The position numbers and the translations under genes are program-made. A DNA stretch of 16,863 bases from Euperipatoides rowelli (lineage: Eukaryota > Onychophora > Udeonychophora > Euonychophora > Peripatopsidae). The stretch lies in assembly GCA_003024985.2 (NCBI GenBank), contig PXIH01S0001630.1; one strand, 5' to 3'. Positions 1 to 9,270 of this stretch are shown piece after piece (position 1 is the first letter of the stretch; every line of letters begins with the position of its first letter). Below the pieces are notes generated by a model. The model saw only the letters and a program-made list of their open reading frames with translations. It had not been told where the DNA came from and searched no databases.

Positions 1-220
1 CTCTACTAGTTTCCTTAAAATTTTAATTAGAAACTGAAATTGGTCAACTACTGGTGGGTGGTCAACTATTGGCACATTTACCCTATATTGATGTTCTTAT
101 AAAAAATACTTATAAATTGAAGATAAAATAATGATTAGGATTCCATTTAAAATCCTCACTATACTTTCCCTTCCATTCCTTTATTTTTTTCTACCAACTG
201 TATTCTACATTCTACATAGA
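1..220. other. AT-rich noncoding stretch
   Basis: No open frame or RNA gene is visible. The only structure is a short direct repeat: GGTCAACTA followed by TGG occurs near 41 and again near 60. It could be the worn end of a repeat that continues to the left of the window, but too little is present to name it. Confidence 0.5.
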
Positions 221-566
221 TATTATGTGCTCATGTAATGTTGTAGTATTTGCACATATGCACTACATTCCATCACAGCCCACATGACATGTATATTAGT
301 GACAATAATATAACTTCATTGCTCTTCTCATTCTTTGGATTTTTTCTTAATGCCAGTTCTTTCATGAGGTAATCTGCTTCTAGCTCTGTGGCTTTGTGGA
401 TTAAAGTTATGTCCATTCTTCCATTTCTTCTCTCACCTTATGTAATTTTCTAATAAAGTATTTAATTCGTTGGCTTATGCCCAAGCTTTGCATCCTTTCA
501 ATTGCGGATTTACTGTGAATCCATATTTTGACTGGTTTTGTTACGCATTTCTGTTATACTTAGTTC
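221..566 (+). repeat. Copy 1 of a diverged direct duplication
   Basis: This segment aligns along its length, in the same orientation, with 1052-1395. Shared landmarks in the same order include ATTATGTG, TTCCATCA, ATTAGTG, CATTCTTTG, TATCTGCTTCTA/AATCTGCTTCTA, CTCTCACCTTAT and TTTTGACTG. Similarity is clear by eye but far from complete, with small indels, so the duplication is old. No open frame is conserved between the copies. It may be two copies of a dispersed repeat or a local duplication of about 830 bp. The right end stops just before the miniature element at 575. Confidence 0.75.
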
Positions 567-574
567 ATCTAGTA

Positions 575-908
575 CAGTGTTTCCCAATTAAATTTGGTCA
601 TGGAACCTCTTAAAGCTTGTTAAAAATTTGCAGAGCCCCAATCTTAAGCTTCGATCGAAATATAGCTCCACTAGCACTTGTTTAAGCTATGTGCACTACC
701 CCAGAATTTATTATATGTGCTGTTTTAGCTTCTGCAGTCAGGTACACTTGAAGTACGGTACACAATCCATTAATGTTTAAATAGTTTTTTTATTCCTTTT
801 ATTTTTTTAAAAAATCCAAATGTTATTGCGATGTACCTTTCTTGTGGAACCCTAATGTGCAACTCATAGAACCCCAGGCTTCCAGCGAACAGTAATTGGG
901 AAACAATG
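575..908. mobile_element. Short hAT-like nonautonomous element (MITE)
   Basis: The ends are inverted. The left end reads CAGTGTTTCCCAATTA and the reverse complement of the right end reads CATTGTTTCCCAATTA, 15 of 16 matching. The 8 bp outside each end (567-574 ATCTAGTA and 909-916 GTTTAGCA) agree at 5 of 8 positions, consistent with an old 8-bp hAT target duplication. CAGTG-type termini and GGAACC motifs just inside both ends are usual for hAT-derived miniature elements. The 334 bp carry no open frame, so mobility would have depended on a transposase made elsewhere. The superfamily call rests on the ends and duplication length only. Confidence 0.7.
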
Positions 909-1051
909 GTTTAGCACATTGTTTATCCAGCTGATTTTTTTCTTTGTTTCATATATTACATTATCATCTTTGTATATGATTTCCATGTAGTTAATAATTT
1001 ACCGATAGTATCCTGTATGTGATTTTGTATTCTTTGCAGAAGATCAACTAG

Positions 1052-1395
1052 CATTATGTGTTCATATAACCTTGTAGTTATTACATGTATACAATATTAT
1101 TCCATCATAGCCTAGTTTACTTGTAACTTTAATTGATATTAGTGCCAATATGGTAAATTCATTGTCATTGTCATTCTTTGTTTTTTTCTAATGTCACTTC
1201 TTTTGTGAGGGTATCTGCTTCTACATCTTCTGTGGCTCTTTCCATCTCTCCCTCTCTCACCTTATACAATTGTCTATCAAAATGTTTCATTATTTGCCTT
1301 ACACTGTTGCTCTGTGTCCATTAATTGCAGATTTGCTATCAGTCCATAATTTTGACTGCTCTTGTTATGCATGTTGCCATGTTTAGTTTGTTTAA
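1052..1395 (+). repeat. Copy 2 of a diverged direct duplication
   Basis: Partner of 221-566, offset by about 830 bp. It keeps the same order of short matching blocks, including CTCTCACCTTAT and the TTTTGACTG region, with scattered substitutions and indels. It lacks the miniature element that follows copy 1. A TTCTTTGCAG tract just before it resembles a splice acceptor, but there is no open frame after it, so I do not call an exon. Confidence 0.75.
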
Positions 1396-1704
1396 AAGTA
1401 AAACTTGTTCGATACCAGATGTTCTGAAAACAAAATGATGGAATTTAAATTGTGGAATAGCATTTACTTAGATTTTTTTTACACAGCTTGCTCTTACAGG
1501 ATCTATGCCTTTTAAGTGTGCCTATTAAGTAGAAGCAGGCCATGTCACAATATTATATCTGATATAACCAGTGAAATCTATGATTTCTTCCTTTCATTTA
1601 TTTCCTAAATCTTTTAACCCTTTCCCTTCTGCGGCATTATGTCATATCTCCAGACAAATAATTGTAAAATATTTTATTAATATTTTTTACTTTATTATTT
1701 CTAG
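1396..1704. other. AT-rich noncoding stretch
   Basis: No recognisable feature is present. It ends in a T-rich tract followed by TTTCTAG at 1698-1704, which resembles a 3' splice site and is why the next open frame is listed. Confidence 0.4.
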
Positions 1705-1893
1705 ATGCAGATCCTGAAGGGCACAATATCCGCGCTTGAGAGTGTTTTTGATATGAAAGCTTATTTCATTTATCCAGAATCTCCACCAAAACGATTTTTG
1801 AAACGACTGCCTTCTAAAAGCGAGCACTTACTGAAAATACTGTATATTTTCCGGGAATTTGGAGATTTTGGTGCCTGTGATAAATTCTCTTGA
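1705..1893 (+). CDS. Short open frame, possible exon, unrecognised
   Basis: A 62-codon open frame begins with ATG directly after a pyrimidine-rich tract ending in TTTCTAG, and closes with TGA at 1891-1893. The predicted peptide is basic in the middle (PPKRFLKRLPSK) with no signal peptide, membrane segment or motif I recognise. If the TAG end is a splice acceptor, this could be a terminal exon whose other exons lie outside the window. Equally, it lies just beyond the 3' end of the minus-strand pseudogene and may be the antisense of that element's trailing noncoding region. In an AT-rich genome an open frame this long can also arise by chance, so I regard it as weak. Confidence 0.15.
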   Translation: MQILKGTISALESVFDMKAYFIYPESPPKRFLKRLPSKSEHLLKILYIFREFGDFGACDKFS

Positions 1894-1960
1894 GTATGTC
1901 ATACTCTCTAGAGAAAACTGATGCAAAGATGTGTGCACACTGGACAAGAAAAAAAAATTA

Positions 1961-2039
1961 TGCTACACAGATTATGATAGGTGTTCCTAAGTAAATTGAC
2001 TATGCCAATTACAAATCTGGAATTAAAGGTTGTGTAGCA
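1961..2039. repeat. Short inverted repeat downstream of the pseudogene
   Basis: TGCTACACA at 1961-1969 and its reverse complement TGTGTAGCA at 2031-2039 form a 9-bp perfect inverted pair with a 61-bp loop. In the minus-strand reading this lies 225 bp beyond the pseudogene stop. It may mark 3' untranslated structure or an old element border. Nothing else pairs well between the arms. Confidence 0.3.
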
Positions 2040-2264
2040 CGCCAAGTTTTTTTTTATACAAACAAGATATCACAATGTTAGCAATACACATTTTTTTATA
2101 AATGTATACAACAATACAGGTTTATTAAATGTATACAATGAACATTTTTTTGATATTAACAATTCAATACTATCCTTACATAAAGTACATGCTATCTTAA
2201 ATGTAAATGTCAGCAAATAAAACACTGAAATTATAGTTGTTATATTTCAAAAGTGCTTTAGGCA

Positions 2265-3646
2265 CTAAGTCTTTCTCTTGTGTTCAGTATCAGCCTCAAG
2301 GTACAAAAACCAACAGAAGTCACCCATCATGCTTGGAGTAAAATGTCCTTGATATCTTTTATCCATAACAAAAATTTCTTGGTGACACCTCTCACCAAAC
2401 CCATCACTAACATCACCAAGATTAGAAGCGAAAAAGTTTAGACGAGAGTGTAAGAAGTGCATTTTAAGTGACATCCTGCAACCCATTTTAAGTGAAATCC
2501 TTTAACATGTCAACTAACTCAGTATATTGATCAGATCGGTTGTTGCCATGAAAGTTTCCTACAACCAGCACAAAGGTATTCCAAGCTTCCAGCTGCAAGG
2601 GTTCTAGATGAGATCTGAACTCAGTATCACATATTAGTTCATGGATTTGTGGTCCTTCAAAAATGTCAGTTTTTATTTTTTGGTCTGTAAGTACTGAACA
2701 TAATTTTTTTTCTTTAAATATAAAAAAAAACCCGTTCTTCATGATTCATTCCCTTAACAAAGTTTTCCATGAGACCGAGTTTGATGTGTAGTGGTGGAAG
2801 GTAGACTTTTTGAGCATCAACTAATGCATCATGTTGTACATTATTTTTACCAATTTTATGTTTCGTTCTCATTGGCCACTCCTTCACATTGTAATGATTG
2901 GTGTCATCATGGCTATTCCACAAGCACAGGAAGCACATATGTCTTATATATCCAATTGCAATCCTAAAAGAAACGATATGACTTTTAGGTCCCCACATAT
3001 GTTCCATTTAAGCTGTTTGTATTTTACCACTTTTAAAAGGAGCTCCATGGACTTGTATGTTTCTTTGAAGCCCACTACATGTGCCAGGGTAATGGTAGGA
3101 TACTTGTGGCCATTATGTAGCAACACAGCTTTTAAACTAATCTTGCCAGAGTCTATAAATAGTCTCCATTTTTCAGGCTTATGTTCAAATCCTATTTCAT
3201 GCATGAGACCATGAATGTTAGAGCAAAAGCACACATCCTCCTCCTTTTCATAGAAGCTGAAAAGTTTACATGACGATCACGGAAGTGTGTAATTCGAGTA
3301 CCAGCTTGTAGTAGATTTCATTGATGTGATCTGGAACTCAACACTTCATCCTTATCCTTTGACAATGCTAAATGACTTACTAAACCATTCAATTCCTTTT
3401 GACTTAATAAGCGAGGCTTTCTTTCCTCTATAGTAGGTGCATAGTTATCATCAAGGTTAACACTGTCATTATCAGAAGAGCTTTCTGATTGAACATCAGT
3501 ATTTGTTTGGCGGTAAAGGAACAATATTTTTGTTATCATGTAGAAATGGCTTCAAAGCAGATTGTAAATCAGGATATATTATTGTTGAGTTGTTTTTCTT
3601 GGAAAATCCGGTAATTTTAGTTAGGCAAAAATAACGGTCCGAGTGA
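2265..3646 (-). pseudogene. Broken C-terminal part of a high-copy transposon-like family protein
   Basis: Overlapping minus-strand frames together give most of one protein of a family found in many copies in arthropod, hydra and other invertebrate genomes. I know of no agreed name or demonstrated function for it. Recognisable blocks in order are WRLFIDSGKISLKAVLLHNG, WNICGDLKV, MCFLCLW, KVYLPPLHIKLGLM, EGPQIHEL, HFLHSRLNFFASNLG with SDGFGER, and RYQGHFTPSMMGDFCWFL. They are split between frames 3646-3496, 3539-3318, 3234-2944, about 2955-2714, 2742-2488 and 2486-2265. That requires about five frameshifts, plus an in-frame TGA at 3318-3320 after which homology continues in the same frame. The copy cannot make the full protein. 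The cysteines in MCFLCLW and the His-rich HFLHSR block suggest metal binding or a nuclease-like fold, but that is inference. Confidence 0.85.
3639..3646. repeat. Target site duplication, left copy
   Basis: CCGAGTGA lies immediately outside the left end of the hAT element and matches CCAAGTGA at 4921-4928 in 7 of 8 positions. An 8-bp duplication is the hAT superfamily signature. Confidence 0.9.
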
Positions 3647-3692
3647 CAGGGTTGGCAAAAAAACACTTTTTTTTAAGTTTTCACCGGGCCAG

Positions 3693-3752
3693 TGGTCAAA
3701 ACTGGTTTTAACCAGACAAAACTGGTTTTAAATGGTTTTAACCGGTCAAAAC
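3693..3752. repeat. Subterminal GGTTTTAACC-type repeats of the hAT element, left
   Basis: Three closely spaced copies of a TGGTTTTAA motif, with GGTCAAAAC between and beside them, lie just inside the left terminus. Related copies (GGTTTAAACC, GGTTAAAACC, GGTCAAAAC) occur near the right end at about 4834-4896. Such clustered subterminal motifs are known transposase binding sites in hAT elements; binding here is inferred. Confidence 0.55.
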
Positions 3753-3835
3753 TTTTTTTTCATTTTACTAATATTTAAAATATGTATATGTTACGGTATT
3801 TTTTAAAAAAAACTTTGAAAATGTTTTTTTTTTAG

Positions 3836-3861
3836 GCGGTGGTGGGAGGGGGGGGGGGTTT
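3836..3861 (+). repeat. G-rich run inside the hAT element
   Basis: GGCGGTGGTGGGAGGG leads into an 11-base G run. It could fold as a G-quadruplex in single-stranded DNA, though a homopolymer run in draft sequence may be wrong in length. Confidence 0.5.
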
Positions 3862-4920
3862 ATACAAGAATATAATGTATATTTTCATTTTGCAGAAAAA
3901 TAACATTGTATTAGAGTAACCTATTTGAAAGTGAAAGCTAGGCTCTGTTAGTATGTTTACAAATAAGCCATAGTTTGGTGTGACTACAATCTAGACGGAA
4001 CAGGAAATTTGAAAACATGTAATGACTTTTCCCACAGTCATTGAATTTTTAGCTAGTGGATAGAGTCTCTAACAGTCTAACTTTACTAATAATTTATTGG
4101 CCTATAATCATTATTAAATTGTAATCATTCCATTTTAATACTATTCAAAGTAAAGTCTAAAGCTTTTAAATAATATTGCTGTAATTACTATAATTTTGGA
4201 TAGTTAGATTATAGGTTACTTTTGGGCTAAAGAAAAATAAGTAAGTACCCTCATTCGGAATTATTATTTACAGTTTGAAAAGATAAGACAACTAACTAAC
4301 TGTCTTCTCATTCCTAACTTATCTGTATTTACTGTTTATTACCAGCTATGATGTTTCTTTATTTATGGTAGGGCGTATTATAATGTTTAGTTAATTGTGT
4401 AAGAACTTAGATTTAGGCTAGGGCTTGAAAAGGCCAGCACTCCCCCAGCAGATTAGTGATGTCCTACAAAATGCTACATTTTTGTATGGGTGAAAAAGAA
4501 TCGCATTCAGACTTTCCAAGTTAAATTTGTATAGATTTTATGTTTTATAGCCTACTGCATTAAATTTTCTATTAAAAATAGTCATCTTTCCTAAACCTTA
4601 ATTTACAGTGAATAGATCTTTTTTTTTTTTTTGTGTGTAAGATTATTTAATTAATAATTTGTTTTGATTATGTTATATTGTTGGATCAATTGTCATTGTA
4701 ACATTTAAATCCTATATAGGCCTATATTAGTCTAAGTTTCAAAAAAAAAGTTTTTCTTTCATATTTTTGTTTTAATTAAAACATAATTTCTTCTCTGAAT
4801 CATTACAATAAGTGGGCTACAAATGATAATTTAGTGGTCAAAACTTAGTTTTGAGCGGGATGGTTTAAACCGGTTAAAACCAGTGGTTTAAACCACCCCG
4901 GCGAAAACTCGCCAACCCTG

Positions 4921-4928
4921 CCAAGTGA
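4921..4928. repeat. Target site duplication, right copy
   Basis: CCAAGTGA directly follows the right end of the hAT element and differs from the left copy only at the third base. On the minus strand it falls inside the codon run that ends the upstream coding block. Confidence 0.9.
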
Positions 4929-5147
4929 TGGTCCTTGGGTTCTTGCCACACCATGGGCACTGCAAATGTCATTGTTTTCCTTTTCCCATTTAGCCACTGT
5001 GTCAATCCTGTATTACACATGTGGTGCCAAGTTTATTGTATTGATCTACTACTTTAGCACCAAAATAATGGTAGTAAGCAATTGACACTTTTTTAGAAAT
5101 GTTTTGGCACTGGTCCAATGAAATTATTTGCTGGTACTCATGTTTGC
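4921..5147 (-). pseudogene. N-terminal-side fragment of the same family protein
   Basis: This is the upstream half of the pseudogene, cut off by the hAT insertion. On the minus strand, one frame from 5147 to the TGA at 5002-5004 reads a degraded zone with ISKKVSIAYYHYFG, matching the family block that usually precedes a zinc-finger-like CxxC region. A second frame, from about 5008 to 4921, reads WLNGKRKTMTFAVPMVWQEP and continues through the target site into a DRYFC block beyond the element. One frameshift separates the two frames. TTTTTTAACTTTTAG immediately before 5147 looks like a splice acceptor, so the first exon was probably separate. I could not find it upstream. Confidence 0.75.
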
Positions 5148-6158
5148 CTAAAAGTTAAAAAAGACTGAATAAGAAATGGCAAAAATATATTAGGTATCCA
5201 ATAACAGTGTGTAATTTGCAATGACAAACTAGTGAAAGACAAATTCATAGTAAATAATGGTTGTATATAATTTTATTTTCATTAAACTAAAATGTTAATG
5301 GTAAATGATATAAAACTTCAATATTTGGCAATCTGCAGCAAGAAGAAATTATGTAAAAATCTAATATTTATTTACTGTTACCGAAAACAAGAAATTTTGT
5401 TAAACAACGATATGAAAAATGTTAATTCTGTTATTACATAAAATCCTGACGTGATAGGCAAATTTGGGCTTTAGATTCTGAATCAGAATAGCTAAATTAA
5501 CAAAGATTACCTTATCTTTGCTTTGTAGCAAATTTGTTGTCCAGATAATTCCCCAATAAATCACAGAAGTAGACTAGACTGATAGTTTTTTTGAGAATTA
5601 TCTTTAAAGAATTACATTACAGCCAATCACCAACGTGGGGTAGAGAATATAACACTATGTCACTGATAATCCAAGACGTGACACACCAAACTTGACCGGT
5701 ATGCAAACTAAAACCAAAACCGCTGTTTATGAAAATTATATTCACAAAAAATATTTGTTCCGTATTTAATTTTAAATAATAGAGATGCGAGAGGATTTAT
5801 CAATATACACAAACATACAAGTCAATTCTTTTAGAAATCAGTTTTGATATCGGCAGGATTTGAAAAAAAAGAGATTGTACACCTCAAAATCTCAGTTTCT
5901 TTCCTTTTCTTCAACAAGCATGAATCTCCGCAATAGTAATAGTGTCCTCCTCATCGATATCCATTGATTTTAAATAAGTTTGACAAGGATATAGCCACAG
6001 TAAGAAATAGACATCAAAACAACACTTTCAATAAAATCTTAATGTTTCCAAGAAAGAAATTTGTCGATGAGTATCACATTTCCCTTGTGAAATATCTCTC
6101 GGCAACTAAATTAACTGTAGAGATTTCTATCTCAGGGATTTTATATCCAGTATGCACC
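5148..6158. other. AT-rich noncoding stretch with a weak minus-strand start
   Basis: This stretch may include intron and 5' sequence of the pseudogene. The only coding-like signal is on the minus strand: an ATG at 5962-5964 opens a 17-codon acidic frame (MDIDEEDTITIAEIHAC) closed by TGA at 5911-5913. A shift of frame then gives LLKKRKETEILRC. The acidic start followed by a basic stretch resembles the N-terminus of some transposases, but it is too short to assign. A plus-strand open frame from 5964 to 6161 has no ATG at its start and no recognisable motif, and I treat it as chance. Confidence 0.3.
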
Positions 6159-6561
6159 TAGTGGTGAGTCTAGACAATTTTGTTTGGGGAGGAGTGTTTC
6201 CTTCTGGCACCCGCAATTTCTACAGTTGTTCTCTGCAACAAAATATTTTGATGAGTTTTTTTTTTTTGGTTGTATGGCCAAATTGGTTTGTAAATAATTT
6301 GATAAGATTTTTTTTCTTTTGATTGTAGGGGCATTCTGATAGACATTAATAGTTTCTTTAGATTAACTACCAGTACCGACATTTTTGGTTGAACACCCTT
6401 GACTACACATATTTATTTTGTAATATCAAAAACTTAATACAGTATTTGCTGTATAATTTTTTAACTGCAAGGTCCATTTTGCTGCCACCCCCCCCCCCCA
6501 AAAAAAAAATGTTACGCCACGGTCGATTTTCCTCTATTATCACCCCCTAGATCCGGCACTG
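6159..6561. mobile_element. Probable degraded hAT-like miniature element
   Basis: The right end, read on the minus strand, is CAGTGCCGGATCTAGG. The left end reads TAGTGGTGAGTCTAGAC and aligns with it imperfectly. The flanking octamers TATGCACC (6151-6158) and TTTGTGCC (6562-6569) agree at 5 of 8 positions. CAGTG-type ends with a GGATCTAGGGGG-like interior are familiar from hAT-derived miniature elements in many animals. Inside are a C run followed by an A run at about 6487-6509 and no credible coding frame. Because both the ends and the duplication are imperfect, the exact left border is uncertain. Confidence 0.5.
6487..6509 (+). repeat. Poly-C then poly-A tract
   Basis: A run of about 13 C is followed by about 10 A within the putative miniature element. 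It is prone to slippage and to sequencing error. Confidence 0.8.
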
Positions 6562-8142
6562 TTTGTGCCAGGCTTAAGACAGTCAGCTGTGGTCTGGAGA
6601 CATAGTTCCCTATCTAAGATGCACTTGGGCTTATGAACTCTTTGACTTAGATCCATACTTTAAACAAAGCATGCAAATGACTAGGAAGATTCCCCCATCC
6701 CCACACATCTATGCTAATTTTTTTTATGAGTGGCCAGGTGCGCAAAAACTTGTTGGTATATCAAAATAATGGGATGTAAGGGTTAACATACAGATAAAAT
6801 GGCAAAACATATTCTATCTCTGAAGTCCTCTCACCCCCCCCCCCTCTTCCCCAGCAAACTACTATGTGGATTTAACCAGTAGGAATACAGATCCCACCTA
6901 ATAACAACAGTATTTTTTTTTTACCCCCACTCAGATTTTAATCCAAGATGGAAGGAAAACAGAGCTCTAAGGAATTACGTGAATCAATATCTTTGTTTCA
7001 ATTCATTTCAAAAAAACGTTTCATCTCACCAGTTATAAGCTCAATCACGAAATGATATTCAAGTTCTTTCAATTTGGAAAAAAAAAAAAAAAAAAAAAAA
7101 ATTCCTTTTTATATTTATCATCAGTACTTATTCTGAATTTAACTATTTCTGAAGGAAATCACTTGGAGATTGATTAATGTGTGTTTTATTTCTTTCCTCT
7201 TAGCGTGGAAACTTTTTATTTTTCTTCTTCTTTAAAAATAAAATATCAAATAATCATAGCATCTGGGCCGTCTAGACTGGGCCAATTTTTTTTTTAAAAA
7301 TAAGATCCATACGTCATGGACTATTAATTCGTAGTTGCTCAACGCATGGGAAAAAAAAAATGTGGTGGCCATTCAAAACTTAATAGCCCATAAAGAGTAC
7401 CATATTCGCCTCACACTAAACTGTAAATAGGTTACTTAGCCCACTCCAAGGTTATTGTGTCGGCATGCCAGCGTGTGAAGATTTTAAGATATTTTACATG
7501 CTGTGGCTGATTTTGGCAAATGTCAAATAATATTTAATGCTCAACACTTTTTTTTTTTTTNAAAAAAACCCCACAATTATGTTTGATTCATGACTCTAAA
7601 GGGACATTTTACTAGATCCCAGTTCCATAAAATCTCTTTACTCAAGGCTATCAAAGATACAGCATTCTATAATTTTCTTACAAATTTCAAACATTTATGA
7701 CAACAAAAGATCACAGCAAATAATTTACTGCAATTTATTAAACATATGATGTGAAGCAATCAGTATTTTGAAATAACGAAGTAAAAGTAACGAATTACAG
7801 ACAAGTAACTGATAAATGTAACTAGTTATATTTTAGTATAACAAGTTTCTTTGAAAATGAAGTGATTTGTGCATATAAATAAGTGTTTTTCTATAATTAG
7901 CTTTTTATAAATAAAAATAACTTGCTATTGTAGAATTAGAATCAGAATCAAGACCACTGTGGGAACCTTTTGGTGACCTCTACGGTATACCTTTGTGCAA
8001 AATCAGTCCATAGGGCCTGTGAGGGGAGGGTTTAGTGCAATGTCAGATAAAAAGTTATGAAAATTAGATAATAACTTTCATATTATATGTTAGAAAAGTA
8101 AAAGCTCATCATTTTTTAAAAAATTATGGGGCAATTTGTTAA
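6562..8142. other. AT-rich noncoding stretch with homopolymer tracts
   Basis: No gene is visible on either strand. Visible features are a C run at 6834-6844, an A run at about 7079-7100, a T run at 7549-7560 ending in an N at 7561, and scattered T or A runs. The area 7360-7460 is less AT-rich but has no open frame that I can assign. Confidence 0.5.
7561..7561. other. Single ambiguous base at a T-run/A-run junction
   Basis: An N separates a 12-base T run from a 7-base A run. It probably marks a join or unresolved homopolymer in the assembly, so adjacency across it should not be trusted. Confidence 0.9.
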
Positions 8143-8420
8143 CCCTTCCCAACTTACTTCCTCTCTTCCTACCTCTTGTCCCAGAATCTAATGCTGAAAG
8201 ATTGCCCCCAGCATTAAGAACTAACAATAATTTTGAGCTTACTGTATATATCATCTCTCCCTCCAATTACCCATTAATCCTCCTCATTCCTTCTGAACCA
8301 GAATCATATCCAATGCTGAAAGATTTTCCCCAGCATTAAGAACTAACAATATTGAGCTTATTGTATATATCATATCCCCATCCAACTACCCATCATACCT
8401 CATTCCTCCTGCACAGATCA
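8143..8420 (+). repeat. Tandem duplication, ~120-bp unit, about 2.3 copies
   Basis: ATGCTGAAAGATT followed by CCCAGCATTAAGAACTAACA occurs at 8191 and again at 8313. The pyrimidine-rich linker (CCC-TCCAA-TTACC type, ending in CCTCATTCC) occurs three times, near 8143, 8258 and 8377. The two full copies share TTGAGCTTA, TGTATATATCAT and CCAGAATC, with a few indels. An apparent open frame at 8136-8339 comes from the low-complexity pyrimidine-rich repeat and is not a gene. The array runs directly into the 50-bp minisatellite. Confidence 0.85.
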
Positions 8421-9085
8421 TACAGACCAAATTGAAGTTTTAAGCGATGTCAATTAGACACCAGATAATCCAGACCAAATTGAAGTTTTAACGTGTCAGT
8501 TAGATGCCAGATCATACACAGACCAAATTGAAGTTTCAACTGATCATGTCAATTACATGACAGAACATACACAGACCAAATTGAAGTTTTAAGTGATGTC
8601 AATTAGATGCCAGATCATATACAGACCAAATTGAAGTTTTAAGTGTCATCAATTAGATACCAGATCATACACAGACCAAAAAAGTTTAAGTAACATTAAT
8701 TAGATGCAAGCTCATACACAGATCGAATTGAATGCTTAAGTGAGGTCAATTAGACACCAGATCATACATAGACCAAATTGAAGATTTAAGTGATATCAAT
8801 TGAACACCATATCATATATAGACCAAATTGATGTTTAAAGTGACATCAATTAGATGCCTGATAATACACAGACCAAATTGAAGTTTTAAGTGATGTCAAT
8901 TAGATGTAAGATCATACACAGACCAAATTGAAGTTTTAAGTGTAAATTAAATGGCAGATGATACACAGACCAAAAATAACTTTTAAGTATCATCAATTAG
9001 AAGCAAGATCTTACAGAGATCGAATTAAAGATTCAAATGATGTCAAATAGATTACAGATCATACACAGACTAAAGTGAAGTGTTA
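8415..9085 (+). repeat. Minisatellite with ~50-bp unit, about 14 copies
   Basis: CAGACCAAATTGAAGTTTTA followed by AGTGATGTCAATTAGATGCC and AGATCATACA forms one 50-bp unit. CAGACC or close variants start at 8423, 8471, 8519, 8572, 8622, 8672, 8719, 8769, 8819, 8869, 8919, 8966, about 9014 and 9066, so the spacing is mostly 47-53 bp. Copies diverge by substitutions and small indels, and the edge units at about 8966-9085 are the most changed. No frame stays open across units, so it is noncoding. Confidence 0.92.
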
Positions 9086-9270
9086 AGCTGTGTTACATGG
9101 CCCTAAGATAGACAGCTGATAATAGTTTGGTGAATGCTATTGTCATTTACCTCAAAACTGTTAGTAAAGCTGATAGAAAATTATAGATGACATCATGTAT
9201 TCTTCACTGCAATTAAATGATTGGTTTAATTTATTTATATGAATAATGTATGTCCGTAGACTTTTACATT
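9086..9270. other. Short spacer between two tandem arrays
   Basis: AT-rich sequence with no repeat or open frame that I can support. It separates the 50-bp array from the ~111-bp array. Confidence 0.4.

Larger units (their letters stand above)
3647..4920. mobile_element. Nonautonomous hAT element inserted in the pseudogene
   Basis: The left end is CAGGGTTGGC and the right end is its exact reverse complement GCCAACCCTG. After these 10 bp the inverted repeat continues imperfectly, with TTTTC and CCGGG blocks on both sides. Subterminal zones at about 3693-3752 and 4834-4896 are dense in AAAACTGGTTTTAACC-like units in both orientations, the kind of repeats hAT transposases bind. An 8-bp target duplication flanks it. 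The 1274 bp contain no transposase frame, only AT-rich sequence, a G run at 3848-3858 and a T run near 4619. It is therefore a deletion derivative or miniature element that needed a helper. Confidence 0.9.

Noticed and set aside
2831-3214. Plus-strand 127-codon open frame
   Set aside because: It is antisense to the pseudogene, whose minus-strand protein similarity is clear. It is a shadow frame.
5964-6161. Plus-strand 65-codon open frame
   Set aside because: It has no ATG at its start, shows no motif, and its end falls at the border of a miniature element. Most likely chance.
6170-6382. Minus-strand 70-codon open frame
   Set aside because: It lies inside the putative hAT-like miniature element and is lysine-rich because of A/T runs.
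8136-8339. Plus-strand 67-codon open frame
   Set aside because: It spans the pyrimidine-rich ~120-bp tandem duplication. Its Leu/Pro-rich content follows from composition.
8415-9085. Regular ~50-bp period considered as a CRISPR array
   Set aside because: The whole unit repeats, with no unique spacers between conserved repeats, and the context is eukaryotic.
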